Positions 36,027 through 43,577 of a stretch of DNA of 64,000 nt are shown here, one piece after another (the stretch's first letter is position 1; each line of letters opens with the position of its first letter). The notes under the pieces were generated by a model. The model was not told the origin of the DNA and made no database searches. It worked only from the letters and a program-made list of their open reading frames with translations. Source of the DNA: Taklimakanibacter deserti (GTDB lineage: Bacteria; Pseudomonadota; Alphaproteobacteria; Rhizobiales; Aestuariivirgaceae); the NCBI GenBank assembly GCA_003574785.1, contig QORU01000011.1, positions 186,001 through 250,000 on the forward strand. Reading direction: 5' to 3'. The position numbers and the translations under genes were made by a program.

Positions 36027-36833
36027 TCACTTGGGCGGGAAATACGGAACACCGTAGTGGTCGAGCGCCTTGGCGATGACGCCGGAAGAGATGAGCTCGG
36101 TCAGCGCCGTATCGACCTTCGCCTTGAGCTCGGCATCCTCCTTGCGAATGCCGACACCGGCATCGAAGCGCTCTTGCGGCACATATTCGCTCACCACCTT
36201 GACGGCGAGCGAGCGGTCCTTGTGGATGGCCCAGGCCGCCGAGGGCGCCTCGAGATAGGCCGCATCGATGCGGCCGTTGCTCAGCTCGATGATGACCGTG
36301 TTCTGATCGGGATAGATCGCGAGCGGGCCGATGCCCTTGCTCTCGAGCTCGCCCACGGTGACGGAGCCCGCGAGGACCCCGGTCTTCTTTCCCTTCAGAT
36401 CCTCGATCCCCTTGATCGACGTATTGTCCTTGTGGACGAGGATCGTTTCGCCCGAGCCGTAATAGGGGACCGAGAAATCGATGACCTTCTTGCGTTCGTC
36501 GGTGATGAACAGGCCGTTGATGATGGCATCGCAGCGCTTGCTCGTCAGGGCTGGAATAAGGCCATCCCAGCTCACCCATTCATGTTTCGAGCTGACACCG
36601 AGCTTGTCGGCGATAGCCTTGGCGATCTCGACCTCGAATCCCGGCACCTGCTGGTCGGAGCTCGAATAGGGCAAGAGGCCATCCACGCCACAGACCACGA
36701 GGCCATTGGCCTTCACCCGCTCCCAGCTGTCATCCGCTGCTGCGGACACACCGCCCGACACGGCCAGGCCCGCCACGGCGCACATGGCCGCAAGCAACAG
36801 CCGTCCTTTGGCAAGCGATTTCGCGTCGCTCAT
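36027..36833 (-). CDS. Amino acid ABC transporter substrate-binding protein
   Basis: 268 aa, SBP_bac_3 (HisJ/GlnH class). Sec signal peptide at the N-terminus (RLLLAAMCAVAGLAVSGGVSAAA). Markers: VPGFEVEIAKAIADKLG, SKRCDAIINGLFITDERKK and FSVPYYGSGE. First gene of the reverse-strand operon that includes the permease, ATPase and HyuBA genes, so it delivers the solute the hydrolases act on. Confidence 0.92.
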   Translation of the reverse strand: MSDAKSLAKGRLLLAAMCAVAGLAVSGGVSAAADDSWERVKANGLVVCGVDGLLPYSSSDQQVPGFEVEIAKAIADKLGVSSKHEWVSWDGLIPALTSKRCDAIINGLFITDERKKVIDFSVPYYGSGETILVHKDNTSIKGIEDLKGKKTGVLAGSVTVGELESKGIGPLAIYPDQNTVIIELSNGRIDAAYLEAPSAAWAIHKDRSLAVKVVSEYVPQERFDAGVGIRKEDAELKAKVDTALTELISSGVIAKALDHYGVPYFPPK

Positions 36834-36976
36834 CCCTTCCTCCTATGGTTGTATTTTTCTTCCTTTGATTGCCCCCTCTTCGAAAATGCAGCTTTCCGAA
36901 GGGGATGCGCCGTAATTACTGGCTCTTGCGGGGACGCACAAAGACATTAGACTTATGCGACATATAAACAGAATAT
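36834..36976. promoter_or_regulatory. Divergent region between the ABC/hydantoinase operon and LysR
   Basis: The 143-bp gap is AT-richer than its flanks and holds a palindromic-looking stretch near 36954-36968 (ttatgcgacatataa, a T-N11-A LysR-type layout). It must contain the promoters of both units. No clear -35/-10 pair was assigned. Confidence 0.4.
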
Positions 36977-37960
36977 ATGGTTCAATCGAAGTCATCGATG
37001 GATTTTCGGAAGCTCAATCAGTTCCTGGTCGTTGCCGAGTCCGGCAGCATCTCGCGCGCCGCCGAGCGGCTGCACATCGCGCAACCCGCCCTCACGCACG
37101 CCATGAAGTCGCTCGAGGACGATCTCGGCATTCAGCTTCTGGAGCGCCATGCGCGCGGTGTCCTGGTCACCGACCTGGGAAAGGTCTTGGAGGATCAGGC
37201 GCGTGTGATCCTGCGCGAAGTCGAAAGGACGCGGGAAATACTGAAGGCGTGCGCGGTCAATCCGGTCGGCAATGTGCGCATCGCCCTACCCTCGCTCATC
37301 GCCGGCGACCTCACCGTTCCATTTCTCAAACGGCTGTCCCTTGGGCGGCGCAAATTTCACATCACGCTGATCGAAAGAGAGGCGGCACTGGCCGAGGAGG
37401 CGGTGAAGACCGGCCAGTGCGATGCGGCTTTGACCTTCAGTTCCGCCGCCGGCACCGATGTCACTTTGCAGCCTTTGCTGGCGGAAGAGCTTGCCGCCCT
37501 TCTGCCGCCGCCCTCCCCCGTGCCGGGCACGACGGTCAGCATAACCGACCTCGTCTCGATCAAGCTGGCGCTCTTGCCCAAGGAAGATCCGGTCCGGCTG
37601 GCGCTCGACCAGACGGCGGTCCGCCACGCGATCCGCCTCGACGTGCCGGTGGAGGTCAGCAGCTGGCCCGATCTGTGCGCCCTCATCAAGGAAGGTTATG
37701 CGACCGTATTGCCGGCTTCGATGGCGAAGCGGATATCCGCGGCGACCGGTGCCGAGCTCGCCTGGCTTTCGGACCCGCGCATCACCTGCGCCCTTTCGAT
37801 CATGACCGCCAAGCACCGCAATCTGTCGCGCGCCGCCCTCGCCGCCGTAGAAGACCTGGCGCGTACCGTCGAGGAACTGGTCAATGACGGAAGATGGGTC
37901 GGCCGGTATATCGGCAATGTCAGGACGTCCGCCGGTGCCGTCTCCGTCGTCGCCAACTAG
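36977..37960 (+). CDS. LysR-family transcriptional regulator
   Basis: 327 aa. Winged HTH at the N-terminus (MDFRKLNQFLVVAESGSISRAAERLHIAQPALTHAMKSLE), then the periplasmic-binding-like effector domain. Divergent from the amino acid ABC/hydantoinase operon, so the probable regulator. Start: ATG at 36977 is open, but MDFRKLNQF at 36998 is the usual family start and may be the true one. Confidence 0.88.
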   Translation: MVQSKSSMDFRKLNQFLVVAESGSISRAAERLHIAQPALTHAMKSLEDDLGIQLLERHARGVLVTDLGKVLEDQARVILREVERTREILKACAVNPVGNVRIALPSLIAGDLTVPFLKRLSLGRRKFHITLIEREAALAEEAVKTGQCDAALTFSSAAGTDVTLQPLLAEELAALLPPPSPVPGTTVSITDLVSIKLALLPKEDPVRLALDQTAVRHAIRLDVPVEVSSWPDLCALIKEGYATVLPASMAKRISAATGAELAWLSDPRITCALSIMTAKHRNLSRAALAAVEDLARTVEELVNDGRWVGRYIGNVRTSAGAVSVVAN

Positions 37961-37993
37961 GATCCGGCCGTGCGGCCGTTCGTGCCACGCCGG

Positions 37994-38170
37994 TTATCTT
38001 TGCCGGCCGTGATGCACCAGCCAGTCGATATTGCCGCGCGAGACGCCGATATCGGCCAGCATGGCGTCATCGGCGCCGAGCAACCGGCGGCCGGCGAGCC
38101 ACATGTCGAAGGCATCCCTCATCATGCGGATTGCCGACATGGTTCTCATCCAACGGGTTTCGGTCATCAT
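37994..38170 (-). CDS. DUF1127 small protein
   Basis: 58 aa: MMTETRWMRTMSAIRM, then RDAFDMWLAGRRLLGADDAM and LADIGVSRGNIDWLVHHG, the usual YjiS-like core (R-x-x-L-x-x-L-D-D-x-x-L-x-D-I-G-I-x-R). Such proteins are small, arginine-rich and RNA-related or stress-linked in alphaproteobacteria; the function here is unknown. A GGAG ribosome site lies upstream of the start at 38170. It is hidden in a longer, non-coding reading frame on the same strand and is divergent from the next LysR gene. Confidence 0.8.
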   Translation of the reverse strand: MMTETRWMRTMSAIRMMRDAFDMWLAGRRLLGADDAMLADIGVSRGNIDWLVHHGRQR

Positions 38171-38263
38171 GGTCGTCAAGCTCCTGAAGCCATGAGACGC
38201 CCAGGTGGTTGATCTGTCCAACGAGTAGTTGAAATATGTGCCATTAGGGAAATTCATCAACCC

Positions 38264-39121
38264 ATGGACATCGACCTTCTCAAGAGCTTCATCGCCATTT
38301 GCGAGACCGGGAGCTTCACCCAGGCGGCCCGCCAGGTCGGGCGGACGCAATCGGCCGTGAGCCTGCAGATCCGTAGGCTCGAGGCCCTGTTGGGCCGGCC
38401 GCTTTTGTCGCGGTTGGGCGGCAATGTCCAGCTTACCGATCATGGCGAGCTGTTTCTGGGCTACGCCAAGGACATCGTCGCTTCCTATGGCGCAGCGCTC
38501 GCCGCCTTCAATCGCGGCTCGGTCGAAGGCGTCGTGGTGCTCGGCCTTTCGGAACATTATGCGCCGCGTATCCTCTCCGACGTCCTGCGCAGCTTCATCG
38601 AGCTCTATCCCCTCGCCACCGTCGACCTCGTGCCGGAGGAATCGATGGTTCTCGCCAAGGGCCTGAGCGACGGGGCGATAGACCTCGCCTTCATTACCGA
38701 GGGCATCGGGCCGGTGCGCGGCGGCCCGGTCGTCTTCCGCGACGAGATCGTCTGGGTGGCGCCGCTCACCGGCACCATCCATGAGAAGGACCCGTTGCCG
38801 ATCGCCATTCGCGGCGAGGACGACAGCTATGCGCAAGCGATGGTGGCAGCACTCGAGGCGATGAAGCGCGCGCACCGGATCGCCGTGATCAGCCGCAGCA
38901 TCACCGGGCTGCGCGCCGCTGTGTCGGGCGGATTGGCGGTCTCGGCCATGGTGAGAAGCGCCGTCACCGCCGACATGCGCGAGCTGACGCCTCGCGAGGG
39001 CTTTCCACCGTTAGGCAAGTTCAACATCCGTCTCGAGCGCTCGCATCTGAAGAAGAGCCCGATCATCGACCGGCTGGAGGCGCATCTGATCGCGCGGCTC
39101 TCCGAAGAGCCTGCTTCTTAA
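38264..39121 (+). CDS. LysR-family transcriptional regulator
   Basis: 285 aa. HTH region MDIDLLKSFIAICETGSFTQAARQVGRTQSAVSLQIRRLE, followed by a substrate-binding domain (VVVLGLSEHYAPRILSD). Divergent from the DUF1127 gene across 94 bp, so it may regulate that small gene. Ends one base before the stop of the convergent ccdA gene. Confidence 0.9.
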   Translation: MDIDLLKSFIAICETGSFTQAARQVGRTQSAVSLQIRRLEALLGRPLLSRLGGNVQLTDHGELFLGYAKDIVASYGAALAAFNRGSVEGVVVLGLSEHYAPRILSDVLRSFIELYPLATVDLVPEESMVLAKGLSDGAIDLAFITEGIGPVRGGPVVFRDEIVWVAPLTGTIHEKDPLPIAIRGEDDSYAQAMVAALEAMKRAHRIAVISRSITGLRAAVSGGLAVSAMVRSAVTADMRELTPREGFPPLGKFNIRLERSHLKKSPIIDRLEAHLIARLSEEPAS

Positions 39122-39122
39122 A

Positions 39123-39845
39123 TCACCCGATGCGCGAGAAGACCGGGAAAGTCTCGAGCAGCCAATAGGCGAAGCTCTGATGCAGTCCGGTCAGGAAAGC
39201 GAGGCCGGCAAGGACGAGCAGCACGCCCATGGTCTTCTCGACCGTGCCGAGATGCTTGGCGAAGCGCTTGAGGAAGCCGAGGAAGGTGCCGACGCCCAAG
39301 GCGGCGAGAAGGAAGGGCACGCCCAATCCCAATGAATAGATGGCGAGCAGGAAAGCGCCCTGCCCGACGCTGTCTTCGGCCGCCGCCACCGCCAGGATGG
39401 TGGCGAGGACCGGCCCGATGCAGGGGGTCCAGCCGAAGGCGAAGGCAAGCCCCACCGCATAGGCGCCGATGAGGCCGGCCGGGCGGGTCTCCTGCTGATA
39501 GCGCTTCTCGCGATTGAGGAAGGCGAAGCGGAAGAGGCCGAGGAAATGCAGGCCCATGAGGATGATGAAGATGCCGGCGAGCTTCGCCAGCAGCGGCAGG
39601 TGCTCGCGGATGAATTGTCCCGCCGCCGATGCCGTGGCGCCGAGGAGCACGAAGACGGTCGTAAAGCCGAGCACGAAAGCGAAGGCGGCGAGGACCGTGC
39701 GGTTGCGCGAAACCGTTGCCTTCTCCGTCAGGTCGTCGAGCGTGGCGCCGGTGATGAAGCACAGATAGGGCGGCACCAGCGGCAGGACGCAGGGGCTGAG
39801 AAAGCTCAAGAGCCCGCCGAAGAATGCCGTCAAAAGAGTAGCCAC
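39123..39845 (-). CDS. ccdA: Cytochrome c biogenesis protein CcdA
   Basis: 240 aa, six-helix membrane protein of the DsbD/CcdA family that passes reducing equivalents to the periplasm for cytochrome c maturation. Redox-active Cys are visible in LSFLSPCVLPLVPPYLCF and TPCIGPVLATIL, the standard pair in TM1 and TM4. Start is the GTG at 39845 with a GCGAGG ribosome-like site; the longer frame upstream runs into a repeat element and is not real. Convergent with the LysR gene. Confidence 0.88.
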   Translation of the reverse strand: MATLLTAFFGGLLSFLSPCVLPLVPPYLCFITGATLDDLTEKATVSRNRTVLAAFAFVLGFTTVFVLLGATASAAGQFIREHLPLLAKLAGIFIILMGLHFLGLFRFAFLNREKRYQQETRPAGLIGAYAVGLAFAFGWTPCIGPVLATILAVAAAEDSVGQGAFLLAIYSLGLGVPFLLAALGVGTFLGFLKRFAKHLGTVEKTMGVLLVLAGLAFLTGLHQSFAYWLLETFPVFSRIG

Positions 39846-39903
39846 CAGGACCTCGCAACCTTGCACCACAAGGGCAGGACGATGCGATTGCTGCTCTCCC
39901 CGT

Positions 39904-40033
39904 ATCCTCATGCTGAGGTGGCCGCGACCTTGCTCCGCCGAAGCGAAGCCTCGGCTTCGCGAAGGCGAGAGCGGCCCGGGAGCCTGCAACACACCCTTCG
40001 AGGCTCGCTTCGCTCGCACCTCAGGGTGAGGAT
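39904..40033. repeat. Palindromic interspersed repeat element
   Basis: A 130-bp unit bounded by 17-nt arms: left 39904-39920 (atcctcatgctgaggtg) and right 40017-40033, whose complement agrees at 15 of 17 positions. Inside is a nested perfect stem, gcgaagcc-tc-ggcttcgc. The whole is rich in AAGCGAAGCC/GCTTCGC words and reads through as HPEVRAKRASKG-type spurious peptide. It sits in the ccdA-znuA divergent gap, 94 bp before the znuA promoter. This resembles the dispersed intergenic palindromes of rhizobial and other alphaproteobacterial genomes. Confidence 0.7.
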
Positions 40034-40126
40034 GGCGGACGAGCCTTGAATCATGCCCGGGCGCAACTTGGCGGTTCAGGCGAGGCGGCACAACTCACGA
40101 AAGGCCGCAGGGTTCCTCACTTTAAC

Positions 40127-40167
40127 TTGACAGCCGCTCGATCCTGTTATGTTATAATGTTACATAA
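40127..40167 (+). promoter_or_regulatory. znuA promoter with Zur-type operator
   Basis: TTGACA at 40127-40132 is followed by an AT-rich block with TATAAT at 40153-40158. Over that block lies an inverted repeat TTATGT-N9-ACATAA (40147-40167), close to the alphaproteobacterial Zur consensus of GTTATNTTATAACATAAC type. The operator covers the -10 region, so zinc-loaded Zur would block initiation. The TTGACA-TATAAT spacing is long (20 bp); GTTATA at 40151 gives 18 bp. Confidence 0.6.
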
Positions 40168-40178
40168 AGGAGTGATCC

Positions 40179-41144
40179 ATGCCCGCGACCGCCCGCTTCG
40201 TCCTTACCACCGCCTTCGCCGCCCTCTTGAGCACCACGAGCCTTGCCGCCCCGCGCGTGGTGGCCACCATCAAGCCCATTCATTCCATTGCGGCAAATGT
40301 GATGGCGGGGGTGGCCGAGCCGCATCTGCTGCTCGATGCCGCGGTGTCCGAGCATACCGCCCAGCTCACCCCGTCCCAGGTCGAGGCCATGCAGAATGCC
40401 GATCTCATCGTCGTGGTGGGCGAGAATCTCGAGGCCTTCCTGCATAAGGCCCTGGAAAACCCCGAGATCGCGCAGAAGAAGCTGTTCGAGGCCGGCGAAT
40501 TGCCGGGCCTCAAGCTGCTGCCGGTGCGCAGCGGCGGCCTGTGGGAAGCACATCATCACGAAGGCGAAGAGGAGCATCATGAGGGCGAGGCGGAAGCAGG
40601 TCACGCCGATCACGACCACGAGCATGGCGGCAATGACCCGCATATCTGGATGGACCCCGAGAATGTCAAAGTGATCGCCTTGGCGCTGGCCAAGACGCTG
40701 GGCGATCTCGACCAGGAGAACGCCGCCAAATATCAGGCCAATGCCGAGAAATTCGCATCCGACCTCGACAAGCTCTCCGCCGACATGGCGGCTTCCGTGC
40801 AGCCGGTGCGCGACAAGCGCTATATCGTCTTCCACGATGCCTATCAGTATTTCGAGACCCGTTTCGGCCTGAGCCCGGCCGGCAGCATCACGGTCAACCC
40901 GGAAGTGACGCCCGGCGCCAAGCGCATCAAGGAGATCCATGACCGCATCGCCGAGACGAACGCGGTCTGCGTCTTCGCCGAGCCGCAGTTCGAATCGAAA
41001 TATATCGAGACCGTCATCGAAGGCACCAAGGCCAAGGCCTCGGTGCTCGACGGCCTCGGCGCCAAGGAACCTGCCGGTACGCAAGCCTATGGCGGCATGA
41101 TGCACAAATTTGTGACGGCCCTCGTTACCTGCCTCAAAGGGTGA
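40179..41144 (+). CDS. znuA: Zinc ABC-type substrate-binding protein ZnuA
   Basis: 321 aa periplasmic zinc-binding protein. Signal peptide at the N-terminus (FVLTTAFAALLSTTSLAAP), conserved metal residues in KPIHSIAANVMAG, and a His/Glu-rich loop at about residues 124-151 (HHHEGEEEHHEG then HADHDHEHGG) typical of ZnuA. Strong ribosome site AAGGAG. Preceded by the Zur-type box. The operon continues with ZevA/ZevB-type genes; no znuB or znuC is in the window. Confidence 0.9.
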   Translation: MPATARFVLTTAFAALLSTTSLAAPRVVATIKPIHSIAANVMAGVAEPHLLLDAAVSEHTAQLTPSQVEAMQNADLIVVVGENLEAFLHKALENPEIAQKKLFEAGELPGLKLLPVRSGGLWEAHHHEGEEEHHEGEAEAGHADHDHEHGGNDPHIWMDPENVKVIALALAKTLGDLDQENAAKYQANAEKFASDLDKLSADMAASVQPVRDKRYIVFHDAYQYFETRFGLSPAGSITVNPEVTPGAKRIKEIHDRIAETNAVCVFAEPQFESKYIETVIEGTKAKASVLDGLGAKEPAGTQAYGGMMHKFVTALVTCLKG

Positions 41145-41221
41145 AATAAGCGTAACTTCACTTTTCCGCCGTATTCTCCGATCATTTCTCAGGCTTCGCG
41201 CTCAACGGGGATGATCGAGGG

Positions 41222-41887
41222 ATGCGGCGGATTTTCATGAACGCCACGGCACTTGCCGCGACCTTGCTGTTGCCGGCAGGCCCCGCCAATGCCCATCCCC
41301 ATGTCTGGATCACCATGCGCTCCGACGTCGTGTTCAACGACAAGGCCGAGGTCGCCGGCATCGCGGTCGAATGGACCTTCGATGACGGCTATACGCAGAT
41401 GGCGCTCGAGGGCCTCGATACCAATGGCGACGGCGTCTACAGCCAGTCCGAGCTCGAGCCCTTGACCCAGGAGAATCTGAAGTCGCTCAAGGACTATAAT
41501 TATTTTGTCGTGCCGAGGGTCAACGGCAAGATCGTCGCCATCACCGATCCGACGGAATATGGCCAGATCTACAGCAACGGGAAGCTCGAGCTGCATTTCA
41601 CCGTGCCGCTCGCCGCGCCCGCCGATCCGCGCAAGGCGGAATTCCTCTACAAGATCTATGATCCGGAATTCTTCATCGCCATGGATTATATCCAGGAGGA
41701 TCCGGTCGGCGTCGTGGGCGACCTGCCGAAAGGCTGCCATCTCGAGGTCAAGCCGGTCGTTTCCGATCAGCAGCTCGACCAGACGCGCCAGATGCTGTCG
41801 AGCAAGGGCGCCGACTGGAAGCCGCCGGAGGATGAGGATTTCGGCGGCATGTTCGCGCAACCGGCTTTGGTCATGTGCTCCAAATGA
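41222..41887 (+). CDS. zevA: DUF1007 periplasmic protein, ZevA-like
   Basis: 221 aa. Signal peptide (NATALAATLLLPAGPANA) then AHPHVWITMRSDVVFN, the DUF1007 hallmark with metal-ligand His. Residues DTNGDGVYSQSE form a canonical 12-position EF-hand loop (D1, N3, D5, G6, E12). ZevA (DUF1007) with ZevB (NicO-like) supports zinc uptake in Haemophilus. Its stop overlaps the start of the transporter gene (ATGA), so the pair is coupled. Gene symbol given by family and context, not by experiment. Confidence 0.78.
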   Translation: MRRIFMNATALAATLLLPAGPANAHPHVWITMRSDVVFNDKAEVAGIAVEWTFDDGYTQMALEGLDTNGDGVYSQSELEPLTQENLKSLKDYNYFVVPRVNGKIVAITDPTEYGQIYSNGKLELHFTVPLAAPADPRKAEFLYKIYDPEFFIAMDYIQEDPVGVVGDLPKGCHLEVKPVVSDQQLDQTRQMLSSKGADWKPPEDEDFGGMFAQPALVMCSK

Positions 41888-43005
41888 AGCTGATCGCCCG
41901 GGCGCTGTGCCTCGTGCTGCTGCTGTGCGTCGCGGGGCTGAGCGTGCCCGGTTCCGTGCTGGCGCAGGAGCAGACCCAGCCCGAGCCCCCCAAGATCGAT
42001 CAGCGCAAGCTCCTGGTCCAGCCGCGCAAGGCCGACGGCACGCTGAAGACGCCGTCCTTGTGGCAAGAGCCCGTCCTGTGGGTCATGGACAAGCAGCGGA
42101 GCTTCTATGGCGCGATGTCGCTGTCGATCAGGCAGATGCGATCGCAATCGCCCTTTGCCGCAGGTCTCACCTTGATGCTGCTGAGCTTCGGCTATGGCAT
42201 CTTCCATGCCGCGGGGCCGGGGCACGGCAAGGCGGTGATCTCGGCCTGGCTGCTCGCCACCGAGAATGAATTGCGCCGCGGCATTCTCATCGCCTTCATG
42301 AGCGCCGTGGTCCAGGCTTTGACCGCCATTGTCATCGTGAGCGCATTGCTTCTCTTCGTGACGGCGGTCGGCACGACGGCGCGCGACGTGGCGGGCTTCC
42401 TCGAAAGCGCGAGCTACGCCCTCATCGCGTTGATGGGCGTCTATCTCATCTGGACGGCGCTCAGGCCGCATCGGCGTGCCGCCGCGGCCGCAGCGCCTGC
42501 CCGTGATCATTTTCATGGCCATGATCACCACCATCACGATCATGATCACGACCACCATCACGACCATGATCACCACCATCACGATCACCACGGGCACCAT
42601 CACGCGCATGACGCCAATTGCGCCTGCGGCCACGCCCATGTCCCCGAGGCCCGCCAGGTGAAGGGCGAATGGTCGCTGACCAAGGCGCTGTCCCTGGCCT
42701 TCGCCGTCGGCATCAGGCCCTGCTCCGGCGCACTCCTCGTCCTCATCTTCGCCAATACGCTGGGCCTCTATTGGGCGGGCATCACCTCGACCTTCGTGAT
42801 GGCGCTCGGCACCGCGATCACCGTTTCGGTCATCGCCGCCATCGCGGTCTATTCGAAGAAACTCGCCATCAGCCTGGCGAAGCGCGACGAGACCTGGCTC
42901 GGCCGCGCCGCTTTCGCGCTGCGCCTTGGCGGCGGCCTCGTCATCGTCGCCCTGGGCGGCATCCTGTTCTGGGGCTCGCTCTTCTCCACCAACACGATGA
43001 TGTGA
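41884..43005 (+). CDS. zevB: NicO-family nickel/cobalt-type membrane transporter, ZevB-like
   Basis: 373 aa. Signal-like N-terminus, six or so membrane segments, the NicO motif GPGHGKAVISAWLLA, a second GIRPCSGALLVL motif, and a very long His-rich cytoplasmic-type loop at about residues 208-250 (HFHGHDHHHHDHDHDH and following). In a Zur-box operon behind ZnuA and DUF1007, zinc is the probable ion, although NicO members also carry nickel or cobalt. Coupled to DUF1007 by ATGA. Confidence 0.82.
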   Translation: MKLIARALCLVLLLCVAGLSVPGSVLAQEQTQPEPPKIDQRKLLVQPRKADGTLKTPSLWQEPVLWVMDKQRSFYGAMSLSIRQMRSQSPFAAGLTLMLLSFGYGIFHAAGPGHGKAVISAWLLATENELRRGILIAFMSAVVQALTAIVIVSALLLFVTAVGTTARDVAGFLESASYALIALMGVYLIWTALRPHRRAAAAAAPARDHFHGHDHHHHDHDHDHHHDHDHHHHDHHGHHHAHDANCACGHAHVPEARQVKGEWSLTKALSLAFAVGIRPCSGALLVLIFANTLGLYWAGITSTFVMALGTAITVSVIAAIAVYSKKLAISLAKRDETWLGRAAFALRLGGGLVIVALGGILFWGSLFSTNTMM

Positions 43006-43009
43006 GCCT

Positions 43010-43444
43010 ATGCCGAGCCGTCGGACGCTTCTCCTCGCGACACTCGCGCTTCCCTGGGCGGCCCGCGCTCGCGCGCATTCCTATCAGGCCGGCCAGATCG
43101 CCATTGGCCATGTCTGGGTCCTGCCGTCCGAAACCAACGAGACCCAGGCCTTCGCGCCCTTTTCCAATCGCGGCGCGGCAGCGGATGCGCTGGTCGCGGC
43201 GCGCTCACCCATTTGCTCGGTGATCGAATTGCGCCAGAACAACCGCTATGACGATCCCGAGCTCAAATCGATCGAGCTCCTGCCGGGAAAGCCGGTCGCG
43301 ATGCGCAAAGGTGCCCGCCATCTCCGCTTGATCGGCCTCACCAAGGCGCTGAAAGCCGGCGACCGCTTCGAGCTGACGCTCGATTTCCTCAATGCCGGCG
43401 AAACGGTCGTCGAAGCGATCGTCGAGGACGGCTCAGGGCATTAA
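43010..43444 (+). CDS. PCu(A)C-family periplasmic protein lacking the copper-binding residues
   Basis: 144 aa. Signal peptide with SRR near the N-terminus. Core matches copper chaperone PCu(A)C: GHVWVLPSETNETQAF, SVIELRQ, then KGARHLRLIGLTKALKAGDRFELTLDF. In copper-binding members the second half reads as a His-x-Met pair and HLMLMGL; here it is LRQNN...RHLRLIGL, with the Met and His ligands absent. It is 4 bp after the transporter gene in the zinc operon, so a role in metal handling other than copper is likely. Fourth and last gene of the operon. Confidence 0.78.
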   Translation: MPSRRTLLLATLALPWAARARAHSYQAGQIAIGHVWVLPSETNETQAFAPFSNRGAAADALVAARSPICSVIELRQNNRYDDPELKSIELLPGKPVAMRKGARHLRLIGLTKALKAGDRFELTLDFLNAGETVVEAIVEDGSGH

Positions 43445-43481
43445 AGATCTCCGGCCAGTGCCATGCCTTCGAACACTGCGC

Positions 43482-43499
43482 GCCTGCGAGAACGCAGGC
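43482..43499 (+). terminator. Hairpin after the zinc operon
   Basis: Perfect 7-bp stem gcctgcg-agaa-cgcaggc, 37 bp after the stop of the PCu(A)C-like gene and before the regulator gene. Sits where the zinc-operon transcript should end, but has no T-run. Confidence 0.4.
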
Positions 43500-43577
43500 C
43501 AGATTGTCACTCGACGGTGATTACCCTAGAGTAATGCGCCTCGAAAAAGGGGCAGCAGCGAGCTATTGGAGTCCGCA

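Noticed and set aside
39846..40091. N-terminal extension of CcdA
   Set aside because: It is translation through the palindromic repeat element. The GTG at 39845 opens directly into the first membrane segment.
42507..42635. Tandem-looking catgatcac/gaccac repeats, CRISPR-like at a glance
   Set aside because: They encode the His/Asp-rich loop of the NicO transporter, in frame, with no spacer structure. The similar block at 26261-26300 encodes the nitrile hydratase tail.
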